Assembly (NCBI GenBank): GCA_029268305.1
Contig: JAJUGE010000023.1
Coordinates: 1 to 41,180 of the forward strand
Length of the DNA: 41,180 bases
Direction: 5' to 3'
From: Alphaproteobacteria bacterium
GTDB lineage: Bacteria; Pseudomonadota; Alphaproteobacteria; JAJUGE01
In this document: one piece after another, positions 7,050 through 16,294 of the stretch
How the letters are laid out: each line of letters starts with the position of its first letter
Position numbering within the stretch: the stretch's first letter is position 1
Made by a program: the position numbers and the translations under genes
The notes under the pieces: model-generated
What the model saw: only the letters and a program-made list of their open reading frames with translations
The model's database searches: none
Told to the model about the DNA's origin: nothing

Positions 7050-8746
7050 GGGTTGCCCGGACGCGTGAGTTGCAGGGAAGTCTGCACTACCGACGCCTCC
7101 GTTGTCTTGTGGCTGATCGTCACCGCGTCGCTCGCCAGTCGGTACAAGCCGAGGTAGCTGATCCTGCGGACCTGCGACACCGCGATGCCGCGGCCGACCT
7201 GCTCGGTAAGCGTGAGGTCGGCGGAGCCGTCGCCCCGCGGCGTTACGTTGTCGATCTCACAAACGAGGTTCACGCCGCCCCGAAGCTGGATCAGCACGTG
7301 CTTGCGCGCCGGGTGCCCGTCCACGAGCTGCCCGTAGCCGTTGTCGACCACGTGTAGGCTCGAATCGGTCTGCACCACGTCGCTGAGCAGCTTGAAGTCC
7401 GAGGTGCCGGTAGGCATCCACACGGGCGCGAGGCGTCCCTTGCGGCGGGCGAAGAAGCCTCGCAACCCGGTTGCCTCTTTCTTCGACTTGGATAGCCACT
7501 CGTGCGACTTCACGATAGTCGGCCAGCCGGAGCGCGGTCGCGTCTGGAACACGCCGAAGTCGTTGTCGTGAAGGTCGTAATCCGGGGTGATCGAGACGTT
7601 GAGGTTGCTGATCCAGTTGGTGCCCGCGGTGTAGACCTCAAAGCCGTCGAACACCTCGGCGGGCTCGTTCGCGGGCAGACGTGTCGGAGTGTCCGCAGGC
7701 GAGCCGACGAACCGTACTGGCACTTCGAGCTTGTCCTCCGCCACGTAGTTCGTGTTCGCCGCACCGTCGAACCGCGCGATCATCACCGGGAAGACGGAGG
7801 CGCCGACAGGCCACGCGAACTCGGTGCCTTTCTTCAGCGTGATCTCGCCGTCGAGCACCGTCTCGATCTCGATCGCCTCATACGTCGACGCGTTCTTGAA
7901 CAGCACGAGCAGGCCGTCCTCGACAAACGAGCGGTCATCTACAGGGAGGCGCAGCGTCAGGGTGCCCGGCAGCGCCGCTTCGGTCAGCGTCGCCTTCTCC
8001 TGCCAGATGGGGAGTGCGAACAGCCGATCGGCCCATCCGTACATCGCGCTCTCGAACAGCGCCGTCTCCGGGCCTACGATCTGCGCCCGGTATTCCAGCA
8101 CGCGGCGAGGCTCGTCGCGCTGCGCTACGCGATGCTCGGTCCGATCGAAGGCGGTCTCGATCGCGGTCCGCCATTCGAGCGTCTCGTCGACGGGTTGCGC
8201 CCAATTCGGCTTGAAGGCCCACACAACCACGCGACGCCCCGTGATCGGGACGTTGTAGTCGACGCCGTCAATCGTCCACGACATCGACGCGTTGATCGTC
8301 GGCGGGCCTTGCGTGCCGACCGCCACGGTGTACGTGTAGAGCCCTAACGGAGCCATCTGGAATGGCACTTCGGCAGGCTCGGTAACCGCGATGCCGTCCC
8401 CTGCGTCGAGGCTGAAGTCGGTAACATCGACGGCGTCAAGGTACGCATTCCACACGACCACATCGCGGTTCTGATTCGACAGCAGGTTGCCGAGGTCGAG
8501 CGCGGCAGGGACGAAGTGGACGCGGAAGTACCAGTCGTTGAAGAACGTCGGGGCGTACACGCCTCCGTAGTTCACCGGGTCGCGAACGAAGACGCCATCG
8601 CCGCCGGGGGCTCCGTCCGCGAGCAAGGGCGGGCTCTCGACCGCAGAAAGACGCACAGGGGCGTAGTCCTGCACGAAGTCCTGCAGGTTTGATACCCGCA
8701 TCGGATCAGGCGCAGTGAACAGCGACGGAGGGATGGAGTTCGCCAC
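7046..8746 (-). CDS. Tail structural protein, distal tail region
   Basis: 566 residues, ATG start three bases after the stop of the preceding gene and a 4-bp overlap with the next. No catalytic motif is visible; the sequence is beta-rich with few Cys and no membrane segment. The segment TRPRSGWPTIVKSHEWLSKS near residue 400 followed by GFFARRKGRLAPVWMPTGT resembles DUF2460-like distal tail proteins that contact the tip. Position between the tape measure group and the DUF2163 hub fits a distal tail ring or its adaptor. I do not recognise the N-terminal half. Confidence 0.65.
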   Translation of the reverse strand: MANSIPPSLFTAPDPMRVSNLQDFVQDYAPVRLSAVESPPLLADGAPGGDGVFVRDPVNYGGVYAPTFFNDWYFRVHFVPAALDLGNLLSNQNRDVVVWNAYLDAVDVTDFSLDAGDGIAVTEPAEVPFQMAPLGLYTYTVAVGTQGPPTINASMSWTIDGVDYNVPITGRRVVVWAFKPNWAQPVDETLEWRTAIETAFDRTEHRVAQRDEPRRVLEYRAQIVGPETALFESAMYGWADRLFALPIWQEKATLTEAALPGTLTLRLPVDDRSFVEDGLLVLFKNASTYEAIEIETVLDGEITLKKGTEFAWPVGASVFPVMIARFDGAANTNYVAEDKLEVPVRFVGSPADTPTRLPANEPAEVFDGFEVYTAGTNWISNLNVSITPDYDLHDNDFGVFQTRPRSGWPTIVKSHEWLSKSKKEATGLRGFFARRKGRLAPVWMPTGTSDFKLLSDVVQTDSSLHVVDNGYGQLVDGHPARKHVLIQLRGGVNLVCEIDNVTPRGDGSADLTLTEQVGRGIAVSQVRRISYLGLYRLASDAVTISHKTTEASVVQTSLQLTRPGNP

Positions 8747-8749
8747 CCT

Positions 8750-9700
8750 TTAATCTTCCTTCTTGAAGGCGTAAGCGTGATTGTCGGAGTATGGCTGCCC
8801 ATAGAGCGGGCTCGACGGCGAGTTGCTTCCTTGGCCTTTGCGGCACATGGGAAAGACCTTCCACACATCCGAGCCGACAGTGATCTCTTGTCCCGGCGCG
8901 AACCTCGCCATGTTGAGGTAACGCACGTTCGGGAAGGTGCCGACGGGCGAGTAGAATCCTCCGCTACGAATCACATCTGCACGGATGGTTCCGAGCGTGA
9001 TCTGTCCGCTGAAAGGCGGTTCGTTGCGATTGTAGACCTGACTGGTCAGGTATCCGAGGCCGTCAGAGCTATCTTGCCGTGCCCCATACAGGCCCGTCAT
9101 AACGCGGAAGACGTTATCGCCATCAAACACCGCCCATGACGGGGACCCCCTGCCATCTTGAGGGACATCGCACCGCATGGCGCCTGTGTTGGTCGTTTGG
9201 CTTCCCCGCGTGTCGAACAGGGGGTTGCTCCACTCCGTCCACTGGTTCATTTGGCTCGGGGAGGTGGACCAGTAGGTCGCGTCAAAGTAGGTGCCGCCCG
9301 TCCAGTCGCCGAGCTTCTCCGCCTGACCGAAGCTGATATGTCGGAACACGCCTCCGGCCAGCTCGATCACGACGTGGATATGCTCGGCAGGGTTGTTGCC
9401 TCCGAAAAGGAATACCGCCGTATACGGCCCTGCGCCGACGTTGCAATGCGCGTATCTGCCGGCGTAGCCCCCCTGCTGGTTGTACGGCAAAGCGCCGTCA
9501 TACCCGGTGTGTCCGGTGATCCAGATGTCCGTAGCATTGCACCACAGGCGGATGTAGTCGCCGGACTTCCGCAGAACGAGTACACGCTCGCTGCCGTTGA
9601 GCGAATTGGTGGCTATCGTCCAGCCTGCGGACGCGGCGAATGCCCCGATCTTGTTGATTACGTCTTCCGGGCTGCTCCCCGTGGTTTCCTGATAAGCCAT
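8750..9700 (-). CDS. Virion-associated protein, paralogue-like of the upstream gene
   Basis: 316 residues. It opens with an alpha-helical start that includes DVINKIGAFAASAGWTI, then a beta-rich globular body rich in Gly, Tyr and Trp. The upstream gene product begins with the similar DLLTKLRDFLTT...WTVL and shares the order helix, W-T strand, glycine-rich core, an IHL/IHV strand and a C-terminal small-residue region. I infer a divergent duplicate pair. Such proteins occur in siphophage tail modules and are probably decoration or tip-associated, perhaps carbohydrate-binding. No enzymatic motif seen. Confidence 0.6.
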   Translation of the reverse strand: MAYQETTGSSPEDVINKIGAFAASAGWTIATNSLNGSERVLVLRKSGDYIRLWCNATDIWITGHTGYDGALPYNQQGGYAGRYAHCNVGAGPYTAVFLFGGNNPAEHIHVVIELAGGVFRHISFGQAEKLGDWTGGTYFDATYWSTSPSQMNQWTEWSNPLFDTRGSQTTNTGAMRCDVPQDGRGSPSWAVFDGDNVFRVMTGLYGARQDSSDGLGYLTSQVYNRNEPPFSGQITLGTIRADVIRSGGFYSPVGTFPNVRYLNMARFAPGQEITVGSDVWKVFPMCRKGQGSNSPSSPLYGQPYSDNHAYAFKKED

Positions 9701-9703
9701 CTG

Positions 9704-10648
9704 TCACTCCAAGGCGATTGCGGCGTATTCGTTGTTTGAGGTCCGGTAGACATTCTGCACCACAAGATGCGTGACGCCGTCGATCGAGACCGTGTTCTCG
9801 CTCGCCGTGCCGAAGCCGGGGATAAATCGGACGCCTTCAAGCGCGCCGAGGTTTGCCGGGTACGGCGTGGTGATTGCAATCTCCGCAGGGATCAAGACGT
9901 ACTGGCCGTCCAAGCCTTCCCGCAAGTAGGGTGTGCCCAACCAGCTCGCCCACGGGGCGATATTGTTGGAGTTCGCCTGAATCTCGTTGCTCGTCTGATA
10001 CTTGTTGGCGAGGTAGCACCACTGCCCATCCGGCAGTCGAACTGCTGAACCTGTCCGGCTGTCATTGGCGCTTGATGAGGTGTAGTTGCCGGGGTTGAAG
10101 AACGCCGAGTGCCCCGCATGGTTGACCACAGAGTACCGCCATGCGTATTGGCGCGACGTTCCTCCGATGAACAGCGGGTAGGCCCACGTGGTCGGCAAAT
10201 GGTAGGGCAGGATGAACCCGCAATAGGCGCTCTGATAGACGGTCGTGACACGGATCACCACGATGAAGCGGCGCCCATTCGCGATGAACCAGTACGGCAT
10301 CGCGCCGTCCCACAGGTGGATGTAGCGGTTCCCCAACCTGCCGGGGTGATCGACGAGCGGAATGCCGGGGTTATGGCTACTGTAGCCCGAGAAGCCGACG
10401 TTATAGTAATCTTCCCCTACGCTGTAGTAAGGGGAGATCCCGACAAGGATTTCGTCGTTCCCGGACGTGCCGGGTCCGCGCACCAGCATCTCCCCGGAGT
10501 CGCGGTTGAACGGGGTGCCCGGCTGAGGGCCGCGCAGCACCGTCCACGCCTGACCGCTCGCTACCAGATCGGCGTTCGTCGTCAGGAAGTCCCGCAGCTT
10601 CGTGAGCAGGTCGTCGTAGTTTGCAGCGGTGCCGATCTCTACGGCCAT
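9704..10648 (-). CDS. Virion-associated protein of the tail module
   Basis: 314 residues from ATG 10648, preferred over the GTG at 10654 that overlaps the tape measure stop, because GGAG lies seven bases before the ATG. The region RFIVVIRVTTVYQSAYCGFI followed by LPYHLPTTWAYPLFIGG is a pattern I associate with virion proteins of proteobacterial phages next to tail genes. Aromatic and Gly content is high, suggesting a beta-sandwich or lectin-like fold. The function is unknown; it and the next gene look like an old duplication and may form two layers of the same tip structure. Confidence 0.65.
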   Translation of the reverse strand: MAVEIGTAANYDDLLTKLRDFLTTNADLVASGQAWTVLRGPQPGTPFNRDSGEMLVRGPGTSGNDEILVGISPYYSVGEDYYNVGFSGYSSHNPGIPLVDHPGRLGNRYIHLWDGAMPYWFIANGRRFIVVIRVTTVYQSAYCGFILPYHLPTTWAYPLFIGGTSRQYAWRYSVVNHAGHSAFFNPGNYTSSSANDSRTGSAVRLPDGQWCYLANKYQTSNEIQANSNNIAPWASWLGTPYLREGLDGQYVLIPAEIAITTPYPANLGALEGVRFIPGFGTASENTVSIDGVTHLVVQNVYRTSNNEYAAIALE

Positions 10649-10650
10649 TG

Positions 10651-13600
10651 TCACACTCCAAGGATTTGCTTGATCTCGGCCTTGCGCGCCCGGATCATGT
10701 TGAGGACCGGCTGCTGGCCGTCGCGACGATTGAGAGCGTCGTTGACCACCGACGCCGAATCAATGGCGTTGATGATCTTGAGCTGCGGTGCTGCCGGGGT
10801 CGCGCCGCCGTTGAGCGCGTTACGCGGGTCGGTGCGGCTCAGGATTTCCTCGCCAGTCTGCGCGATGATAGGCACCTCGTCGGACCGCAGGCCGGGGAAA
10901 CCGCCATTGTGGTAGCGCGGCGCTCCGGCGAAGACGAGCGGCGAGACGGCCATCTTCGAGCCCATCGGAGCCCCGACGATCGCGCCGTTGTGCGCCACCC
11001 CGAGCACACCCATGGCGGCGTCCATGTAGCCTCCCGTGCCACCGGAGATCGCGTTCTGGATCGCCTTCAGCAAGATGGCCTGCATAATCATCTTGCCGAT
11101 GTTCACGAGGAAGTCGGCGGCGAAGTTCAGGAACGCATCGCCCGCGGCCTTGAACGCATCCGACCAGTCGTTGACGCCCTGCAGCGCGCCCGCGATGCCC
11201 TCGGCGAAGGTGCCGAACGCATCCGCGAACCCGCTCGAAATCTCCTCGCGCCACGTGTAGAGGAATCGCTTCGAGGCCGTGTCGCCGATGTTGATCTTGA
11301 TCGTGAGCTGATCGAGCTGCGCGAGCACGGCGTCGACGTTCAACATCTCGCCGAGCAAGCCCTGATTCGCGATCAGGAAGTCGCGCAGCTCGACGGCCTT
11401 CGCCGCGATTGCGTCCTGCCCGGCGAGCATCGCATCGCGCGCCTGACGCTCGGCCTCGATTTGCGTGAGCTGTCCTGCCTCGCGCAGCGCGTTGATGTAC
11501 TCGATCCGGGCCGCGCGGGTCTCGACCAGTTGGTTCAGCTCTTGCTCGCGCCGCACGAACTCGTCGTGCGTGCCCTCCTGCGTCTCCTCCGTCGTGCGAC
11601 GTGCGCGGATGTCGCCTCCGTCCTCGAAGCGTGAGGCTGCCGCGGCGACGGCGGCGGCACGGGCGCGCAGCAGCTCGGCTTCGGCGCCCTGCGCCTGCTG
11701 CATCGCCGCCTCAAGCTCCTCCTGCAACTCGCGCAGGCTGGCCGACCGCTCATCCATCTCGAAGTCGAGCAGGGCAAGGCGGCCCTCCACGGTCTCGGCG
11801 TGCGCTTCGAGCACCTCGCGGTCGATGCGCTTCAGCTCGTCGGCAGCGCGCTCCGCCAGTCGGGCGCGCTCACGGGCAAGGCGCTCAGCCTCGCGCAACG
11901 CCTTCGCATTGTCGTCACCCTCCCCGCCCGTGACGCGCGAGATGTCGAGCCCGAGGCGCTCGGCGCGCAGCCGCCCGAGCATCTGCTGCAGCGCGTCCTG
12001 CTGGTCGAGCGTGGACTGCTTGACGTAGTCGCGGCTCGCCTCGCTGAGCGTCTGGAACGCCTCGCGCGCCCGGTCGTTGACCGAGTCGTAGTACGCCTTG
12101 TCGCTGAGGAACTTCTGGCGGTTTGTCTCGTCGTTGAGTTCCTTCTCGATCGCGGCAAACTCGCGCAGCGCGTCGGCCTCGTTCTGCCACGACTCGCGGC
12201 GCAGCCGGTCTCGCGCGACAGACGCCTCGGCGGCCGTGCGGTTGTACTCGCCGATCGCGACCTCGGCGTCTGCGATCGCCCTCTCCGCCTCGGTGATCGC
12301 CTGAATCTGGCGCTTGGCCTGCGGCGTGAGGTCGCCCGCGTTGCGGCCGAACCGCTGCACGAAGTTGCCCGACGCCTTCAGCTCGGCCAGTTGTGCTCGC
12401 GCGTTCTCCAGCGTCGCACGGGCCTGCTCGCGCTTCGCGGCAGCGGCGTCACGCGCGACCTTGGCGATCTCGACATCCTGCTCGGCCAAGTCGACGGCGC
12501 TGGAGAGTGCCTGACCCTGCGCGCGTCGCAGTTCGTCGATCCGGTCGGCCTTGCGCTTGACAGCGTCGGCCGCGGCGTCGGAGCGCATCTTCAGGTAGAA
12601 GAACGCCTCGGCCAGAAGGGCGACGGCGATGCCGATGGGGCCGAGCGCAACCGAGATCGCACGCCCCATGGTGCGGGCGCTGACCGTCGTAGCCGTCATC
12701 GCGCCGCGCAGCACCGTGAGCTGCCGGATGGCGACGCCTAGCCCTTGCGCCCATTGGCCGACCCACATCGCGACCTTGATCGCGATCATCGCCTTGAGTG
12801 CGGAGATGATGCCGTTCGGGCCACCGATCGCGCCGACGACGGTGCGGATCGAGTTGACGAGCATCGAGAACGACTGCGCGATGCTCTCGGCGAACTGCCG
12901 CCCATCCTCGGAGCGGAAGAACTCGCTCAGCTCCATCGACAGCTCACGGACGGTATCGCTAAGCCCGCCGCGGCCAAGGGTGATGAGGAACTCGTCGAAC
13001 GCGGTGCGCAGGCGTGCCAGCTCGGCGCGGGTGTTGCGCGTGGCCTCGGGCAGCTTCGAGGCGACCTCGTCGGCCATGAACTCAGCGAGCAGCGGAAGAA
13101 CGTCGGCGGTCAGCTCGCCGTTCTCCATCAGCTTCGTCATCTCGCCGTTACTCAGGCCGATCGCCTGCGCGAGCTTCGTGAACGCGCCGGGCAGCCGGTC
13201 ACCCAACTGGCCGCGCAGTTCTTCCGCCTGAATGATGCCCTTCGAGAAGGACTGTTCCAGCGCCTTGAAGATGCCGTCGACGTTGTCCTGCGAAAGCTGC
13301 AGGACCGTCGCGACCTCGGTGAAGTCCTCGAAGACCTGACGCGTGGTTTCGAGGCTCTGGCCCGCGCCCTGTGCGGCGATGGCGAACTTCGAGTATTGCG
13401 CGCCCAAGGGTTCGAGGCGCTGGCCGAGGCGGTCGGCCTGCTCGCGCACGTACTCGAAGTCCCGACCGGCCTGCCGCGTATCGCCCTCGGCGGCCACGGT
13501 CAGTCGCATCATCGTGCCCTGACGCTCGATGTCGGCGTTGATGGCGCGGCGGACGGTGTTGATCGCCTCGAACACGCCGAAGTAGGCCGCGGCGATCGAG

Positions 13601-14703
13601 AGAATCTGGCCCCGGAGGCGCTGGTTGAAGTTCAGCGCGGTCCGGTTCTGATCGTTGAGGCGGCGCTGCGCCTGCGCGGCACGGTCGGTCGCCGTGCGGC
13701 TCTGCACGAGTCCTCGCGTGTTGACGCCTCGCGTCTGCTGCAGGCGCTTGGCGACGTTCGCCGCGCGCTGCTCGATCTCGGCGAGGCGGGCCGTGGCGCG
13801 TCGCTGCAGCTCGATCTCGCGGACTTCGCGGTCACGGTTGGCGACCTGACGGGCAGCCAGTAGGAGGCGCTCACGGCGCTCCAACACGGTGTTGAGGCGC
13901 TGCTGGATTTCCAGCTCGCGCGCGGCGCCCGCAGCGCCAAGCTCGATGTCGCGCTGACGGGTGAATGCGGCGATCGAGTCGGCGCGCTTCTGCGCGATGC
14001 GCTCCTGCTCGGCGGCAGCCTGCCGGGCAGCGGCGGTGGCCTTCTCGGAGGCAGCGACCTCCGCGGCGGCGCGGCGGCGCACGGCAGCCTCGATCTCCTT
14101 CTGCCGGGCGACCTGCTGTTCCTCGGCGGTCTTGATCTCGCGGAGGGCTTGCTCACGGCGCTCGAACGCACCGTTGGCCTCGTCCAGCGCGCTACTGACG
14201 TTCTCCTGCAGCGACTCGACACGACGCAGCGACCCGGCGAGGTCTTCCACGTCGACGCCGTACTCGCGCGCCTTGTTGGCGGCGCGGTCAAAGCTGGTCT
14301 GCTGCTTGTTGAGCAGCTTCGAGGACGAGTTGACCGAGCGGCCGACCTCCTTGATCGCCTTGTCGATGTCGCCGAGGTAGTTCCCCGACGACTGGATGCG
14401 ACGCAGCTCGGCCAGCTCCGCGCGGTACTTGTTCAGCGCGGCCGTGGTCTGCGCGATCTCGGCCTGCTGGCGCTGCAGGGCTTCGATGTCGCTACGGCGC
14501 GCGTTGAGGTTCGCGGCCGCATCGGAGAGCAGCTTTTGCTGCCCCTTGAGCTGCTTGACGGCAGTGGCCGCGACGGTCGCCGCGTCCTTCTGCTCGCGCA
14601 GCTTGACGTTGAGCGCCTCGATCTCCTTGGTGACCTCCTCGATCGACCGCTTCGAGAGGTCGCGAGATCGGATTCGGAGTTCAACGTCAGCTTGCTTCGC
14701 CAT
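10651..14703 (-). CDS. Tape measure protein
   Basis: 1350 residues, the longest gene in the window. Residues 1-370 are almost entirely charged helix and coiled coil. About 385-545 is the conserved tape-measure N-terminal domain (TIGR02675-like), with YSKFAIAAQGAGQSL, EELRGQLGDRLPGAFTKLAQ and LMENGELTADVLPLLAEF. A hydrophobic stretch with likely membrane spans follows (about 620-705), then a second coiled coil (710-1100) and a Gly/Ala-rich C-terminus. It sets tail length and may enter the host membrane on infection. At roughly 0.15 nm per residue it predicts a tail of about 200 nm. The start overlaps the preceding chaperone-extension frame by 17 bases. Confidence 0.95.
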   Translation of the reverse strand: MAKQADVELRIRSRDLSKRSIEEVTKEIEALNVKLREQKDAATVAATAVKQLKGQQKLLSDAAANLNARRSDIEALQRQQAEIAQTTAALNKYRAELAELRRIQSSGNYLGDIDKAIKEVGRSVNSSSKLLNKQQTSFDRAANKAREYGVDVEDLAGSLRRVESLQENVSSALDEANGAFERREQALREIKTAEEQQVARQKEIEAAVRRRAAAEVAASEKATAAARQAAAEQERIAQKRADSIAAFTRQRDIELGAAGAARELEIQQRLNTVLERRERLLLAARQVANRDREVREIELQRRATARLAEIEQRAANVAKRLQQTRGVNTRGLVQSRTATDRAAQAQRRLNDQNRTALNFNQRLRGQILSIAAAYFGVFEAINTVRRAINADIERQGTMMRLTVAAEGDTRQAGRDFEYVREQADRLGQRLEPLGAQYSKFAIAAQGAGQSLETTRQVFEDFTEVATVLQLSQDNVDGIFKALEQSFSKGIIQAEELRGQLGDRLPGAFTKLAQAIGLSNGEMTKLMENGELTADVLPLLAEFMADEVASKLPEATRNTRAELARLRTAFDEFLITLGRGGLSDTVRELSMELSEFFRSEDGRQFAESIAQSFSMLVNSIRTVVGAIGGPNGIISALKAMIAIKVAMWVGQWAQGLGVAIRQLTVLRGAMTATTVSARTMGRAISVALGPIGIAVALLAEAFFYLKMRSDAAADAVKRKADRIDELRRAQGQALSSAVDLAEQDVEIAKVARDAAAAKREQARATLENARAQLAELKASGNFVQRFGRNAGDLTPQAKRQIQAITEAERAIADAEVAIGEYNRTAAEASVARDRLRRESWQNEADALREFAAIEKELNDETNRQKFLSDKAYYDSVNDRAREAFQTLSEASRDYVKQSTLDQQDALQQMLGRLRAERLGLDISRVTGGEGDDNAKALREAERLARERARLAERAADELKRIDREVLEAHAETVEGRLALLDFEMDERSASLRELQEELEAAMQQAQGAEAELLRARAAAVAAAASRFEDGGDIRARRTTEETQEGTHDEFVRREQELNQLVETRAARIEYINALREAGQLTQIEAERQARDAMLAGQDAIAAKAVELRDFLIANQGLLGEMLNVDAVLAQLDQLTIKINIGDTASKRFLYTWREEISSGFADAFGTFAEGIAGALQGVNDWSDAFKAAGDAFLNFAADFLVNIGKMIMQAILLKAIQNAISGGTGGYMDAAMGVLGVAHNGAIVGAPMGSKMAVSPLVFAGAPRYHNGGFPGLRSDEVPIIAQTGEEILSRTDPRNALNGGATPAAPQLKIINAIDSASVVNDALNRRDGQQPVLNMIRARKAEIKQILGV

Positions 14704-14929
14704 CAGTCAGCCTCTTGAGTAGCTCTTGGAACTGCTTATTCGCGGGGCGCTGTGCCCCCTTCTTTGAGTAGACCGACTCGACGATGGCGCTCATGGATGC
14801 GTGGGAGAGGCTGGCGTGCAATGCCATGCGTTCCAGCAGCCGCTCGCGGACAATTCGCGCCTCCCACCACAGCCTTACGAGCGGATACCGCGGTGCGTGA
14901 ATGTGTCCCTCCGAGAGCAGGAGGGACAC
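14687..14929 (-). CDS. Tail assembly chaperone, downstream (gpT-like) frame
   Basis: 80 codons from a GTG at 14929. It lies in the -1 frame relative to the upstream chaperone gene, and that frame stays open back through the upstream stop, reading EDQVHWLYGLRRDVSLLL across the junction. The block VHWLYGLRRD...HAPRYPL...WEARIVRERL has the look of the second domain of gpG-gpGT-type chaperones, so the natural product is probably a fusion made by programmed -1 frameshifting. A separate start is also possible, since GAGG lies six bases before the GTG. It sits directly before the tape measure, whose folding such chaperones assist. The end overlaps the tape measure start by 17 bp. Confidence 0.7.
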   Translation of the reverse strand: MSLLLSEGHIHAPRYPLVRLWWEARIVRERLLERMALHASLSHASMSAIVESVYSKKGAQRPANKQFQELLKRLTDGEAS

Positions 14930-14990
14930 GTCACGCCTCAGTCCGTAGAGCCAGTGGACTTGGTCTTCTTCGTCTTCTTGTCCCCTCCGG
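14930..14990 (-). other. Candidate -1 ribosomal frameshift zone in the tail chaperone genes
   Basis: Between the last stretch of the upstream chaperone gene and its stop at 14938 both the zero and -1 frames are open. No canonical X-XXY-YYZ heptamer is visible. The best local candidate is the G-rich run GGAGGGGA (14981-14988, minus strand), followed by AAG-rich codons. The zone is inferred from frame geometry and gene context, not from a recognised slippery site. Confidence 0.45.
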
Positions 14991-15438
14991 TTTGCGGTGC
15001 CGCCGGGGTTGCGCTTCGCAGCACCGCGGCTACGTTTCCCACGAACTTCTTGAAGCCTTCGGCATCCTCGAAGGTCAGCCGAGCGATCTCGATCAGAGCC
15101 TCGGTCTGCTTCGGCAAGGGCAGCCGACGCGCGTTGGAAAGCTGGTCCGGCTCATCGCACGCCACGGCGATGATGTTCGCAGCCAGAAGCGGGAAGGTCT
15201 GAAGCAGACCGGCGATCACCCCGTCGTCGTCCTGCGCCTTCTTGACGATCGACTCGGGGGTGATCTTCTCGCCGGAGGTCTTGTTCGGCCGGAACATTTC
15301 GACCACCGCATCCATATCGTCGCTGTGTACCGAGACGAGGAAGGACACGTCCTCCATGCCGAGCCCGCGGACCTCGATGGAGTTGCCTCCACCGAGGTCG
15401 ATCTTCTTGCGGGGTGCTGTGTAATCGCTGAGTGCCAT
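14938..15438 (-). CDS. Tail assembly chaperone (gpG-like)
   Basis: 166 residues from ATG 15438. The frame is open further upstream, but those 44 codons lie between genes and look non-coding. The protein starts MALSDYTAPRKKIDLGGGNS, has a helical core (about 40-140) and ends in a lysine/threonine-rich tail (KKTKKTKSTGSTD). It lies between the tail tube and tape measure genes, the fixed place for the frameshifted chaperone pair in siphophages. It would bind the tape measure and help tail tube polymerisation; it is not expected in the virion. Confidence 0.8.
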   Translation of the reverse strand: MALSDYTAPRKKIDLGGGNSIEVRGLGMEDVSFLVSVHSDDMDAVVEMFRPNKTSGEKITPESIVKKAQDDDGVIAGLLQTFPLLAANIIAVACDEPDQLSNARRLPLPKQTEALIEIARLTFEDAEGFKKFVGNVAAVLRSATPAAPQTGGDKKTKKTKSTGSTD

Positions 15439-15479
15439 AGGGTTCTGCCCGGTTGTTGGTGGAGAGGTGGCGCGGCCGG

Positions 15480-16253
15480 TTACTGCGTAACCGGCTGGCC
15501 GTTGATGTACATCGCCTCGGTGTTGTCGTCCTTCTTCAGCACCTCGAAGGCGAACCCGAGCTGCTGCCACTCCTCGCCCGACTTCAGGGCGAAGTCGCCG
15601 TTCGGCTGCAGCGAGACGTAGGGGAAGAAGTAGTCGAACTTCTCGCCCTGCGGGTTGGTCGAGATGTAGCGCAGCGCGCCCTTGATCTCGGCATCCGCGG
15701 CGGTGACGATGCGGGTGATGGTGGCGGCAGCCACGTCGAAGGTGACGGTGACCGCGGAGCCCTCGGTGATCGAGCCGCCCTCGACGATCTGCACGCGACC
15801 GGAGACGTTGTCGACGATGAAGTCGGTCCCGGCCTCGGCGCCGTCAATGGTCACGTTCTCGACATTGCGCACGCCCTCGGGCCGCTGCGCGGTGGTGCCG
15901 AGCTGGTAGTAGTAGCCCTGCTTGACCGCCGGGAAGGTCGAGGTCTGCCCGGTCTGCGCGGCCTGTGACAGCTTGGCGGTCTGACCGAGGAAGAACATCG
16001 CGAGGTTCTCGGGCGAGATGTTCTCGGTGATGAGCGAGCCGGTGCGCGACAGCTCCAACAGGACGGAGGCGTCCTTCACGCGGATGCCCGCGTCGTTGTC
16101 GAAGTGATCCAGCGCCTCCGACTCGGAGGTCACGTTGAACTCCATGGTGTCGCCGAAGTAACGCTCGCCCTGCGGATTGAGAGTGCCCTGCGCGAAGGCA
16201 TCGAAGAACACCCGGCCCTTGCCGAGCGTGTAGTTCTTGGTCATCAGAGCCAT
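15480..16253 (-). CDS. Major tail tube protein
   Basis: 257 residues. Composition and order (TLGKGRVFFDAF, GERYFGDTMEFNVTSESE, DNDAGIRVKD, then a C-terminal GFAFEVLKKDD) fit phage tail tube proteins with the tube-type beta barrel. Position between the tail terminator and tail chaperone genes is the usual one. No membrane, signal or enzymatic motifs. A 40-bp spacer precedes the chaperone gene, so it may be translated more strongly than its neighbours, as expected for a high-copy protein. Confidence 0.88.
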   Translation of the reverse strand: MALMTKNYTLGKGRVFFDAFAQGTLNPQGERYFGDTMEFNVTSESEALDHFDNDAGIRVKDASVLLELSRTGSLITENISPENLAMFFLGQTAKLSQAAQTGQTSTFPAVKQGYYYQLGTTAQRPEGVRNVENVTIDGAEAGTDFIVDNVSGRVQIVEGGSITEGSAVTVTFDVAAATITRIVTAADAEIKGALRYISTNPQGEKFDYFFPYVSLQPNGDFALKSGEEWQQLGFAFEVLKKDDNTEAMYINGQPVTQ

Positions 16254-16294
16254 GATGTGTCTCCGTAAAGTGGTTGGTACGACTGGCGGTTGAG

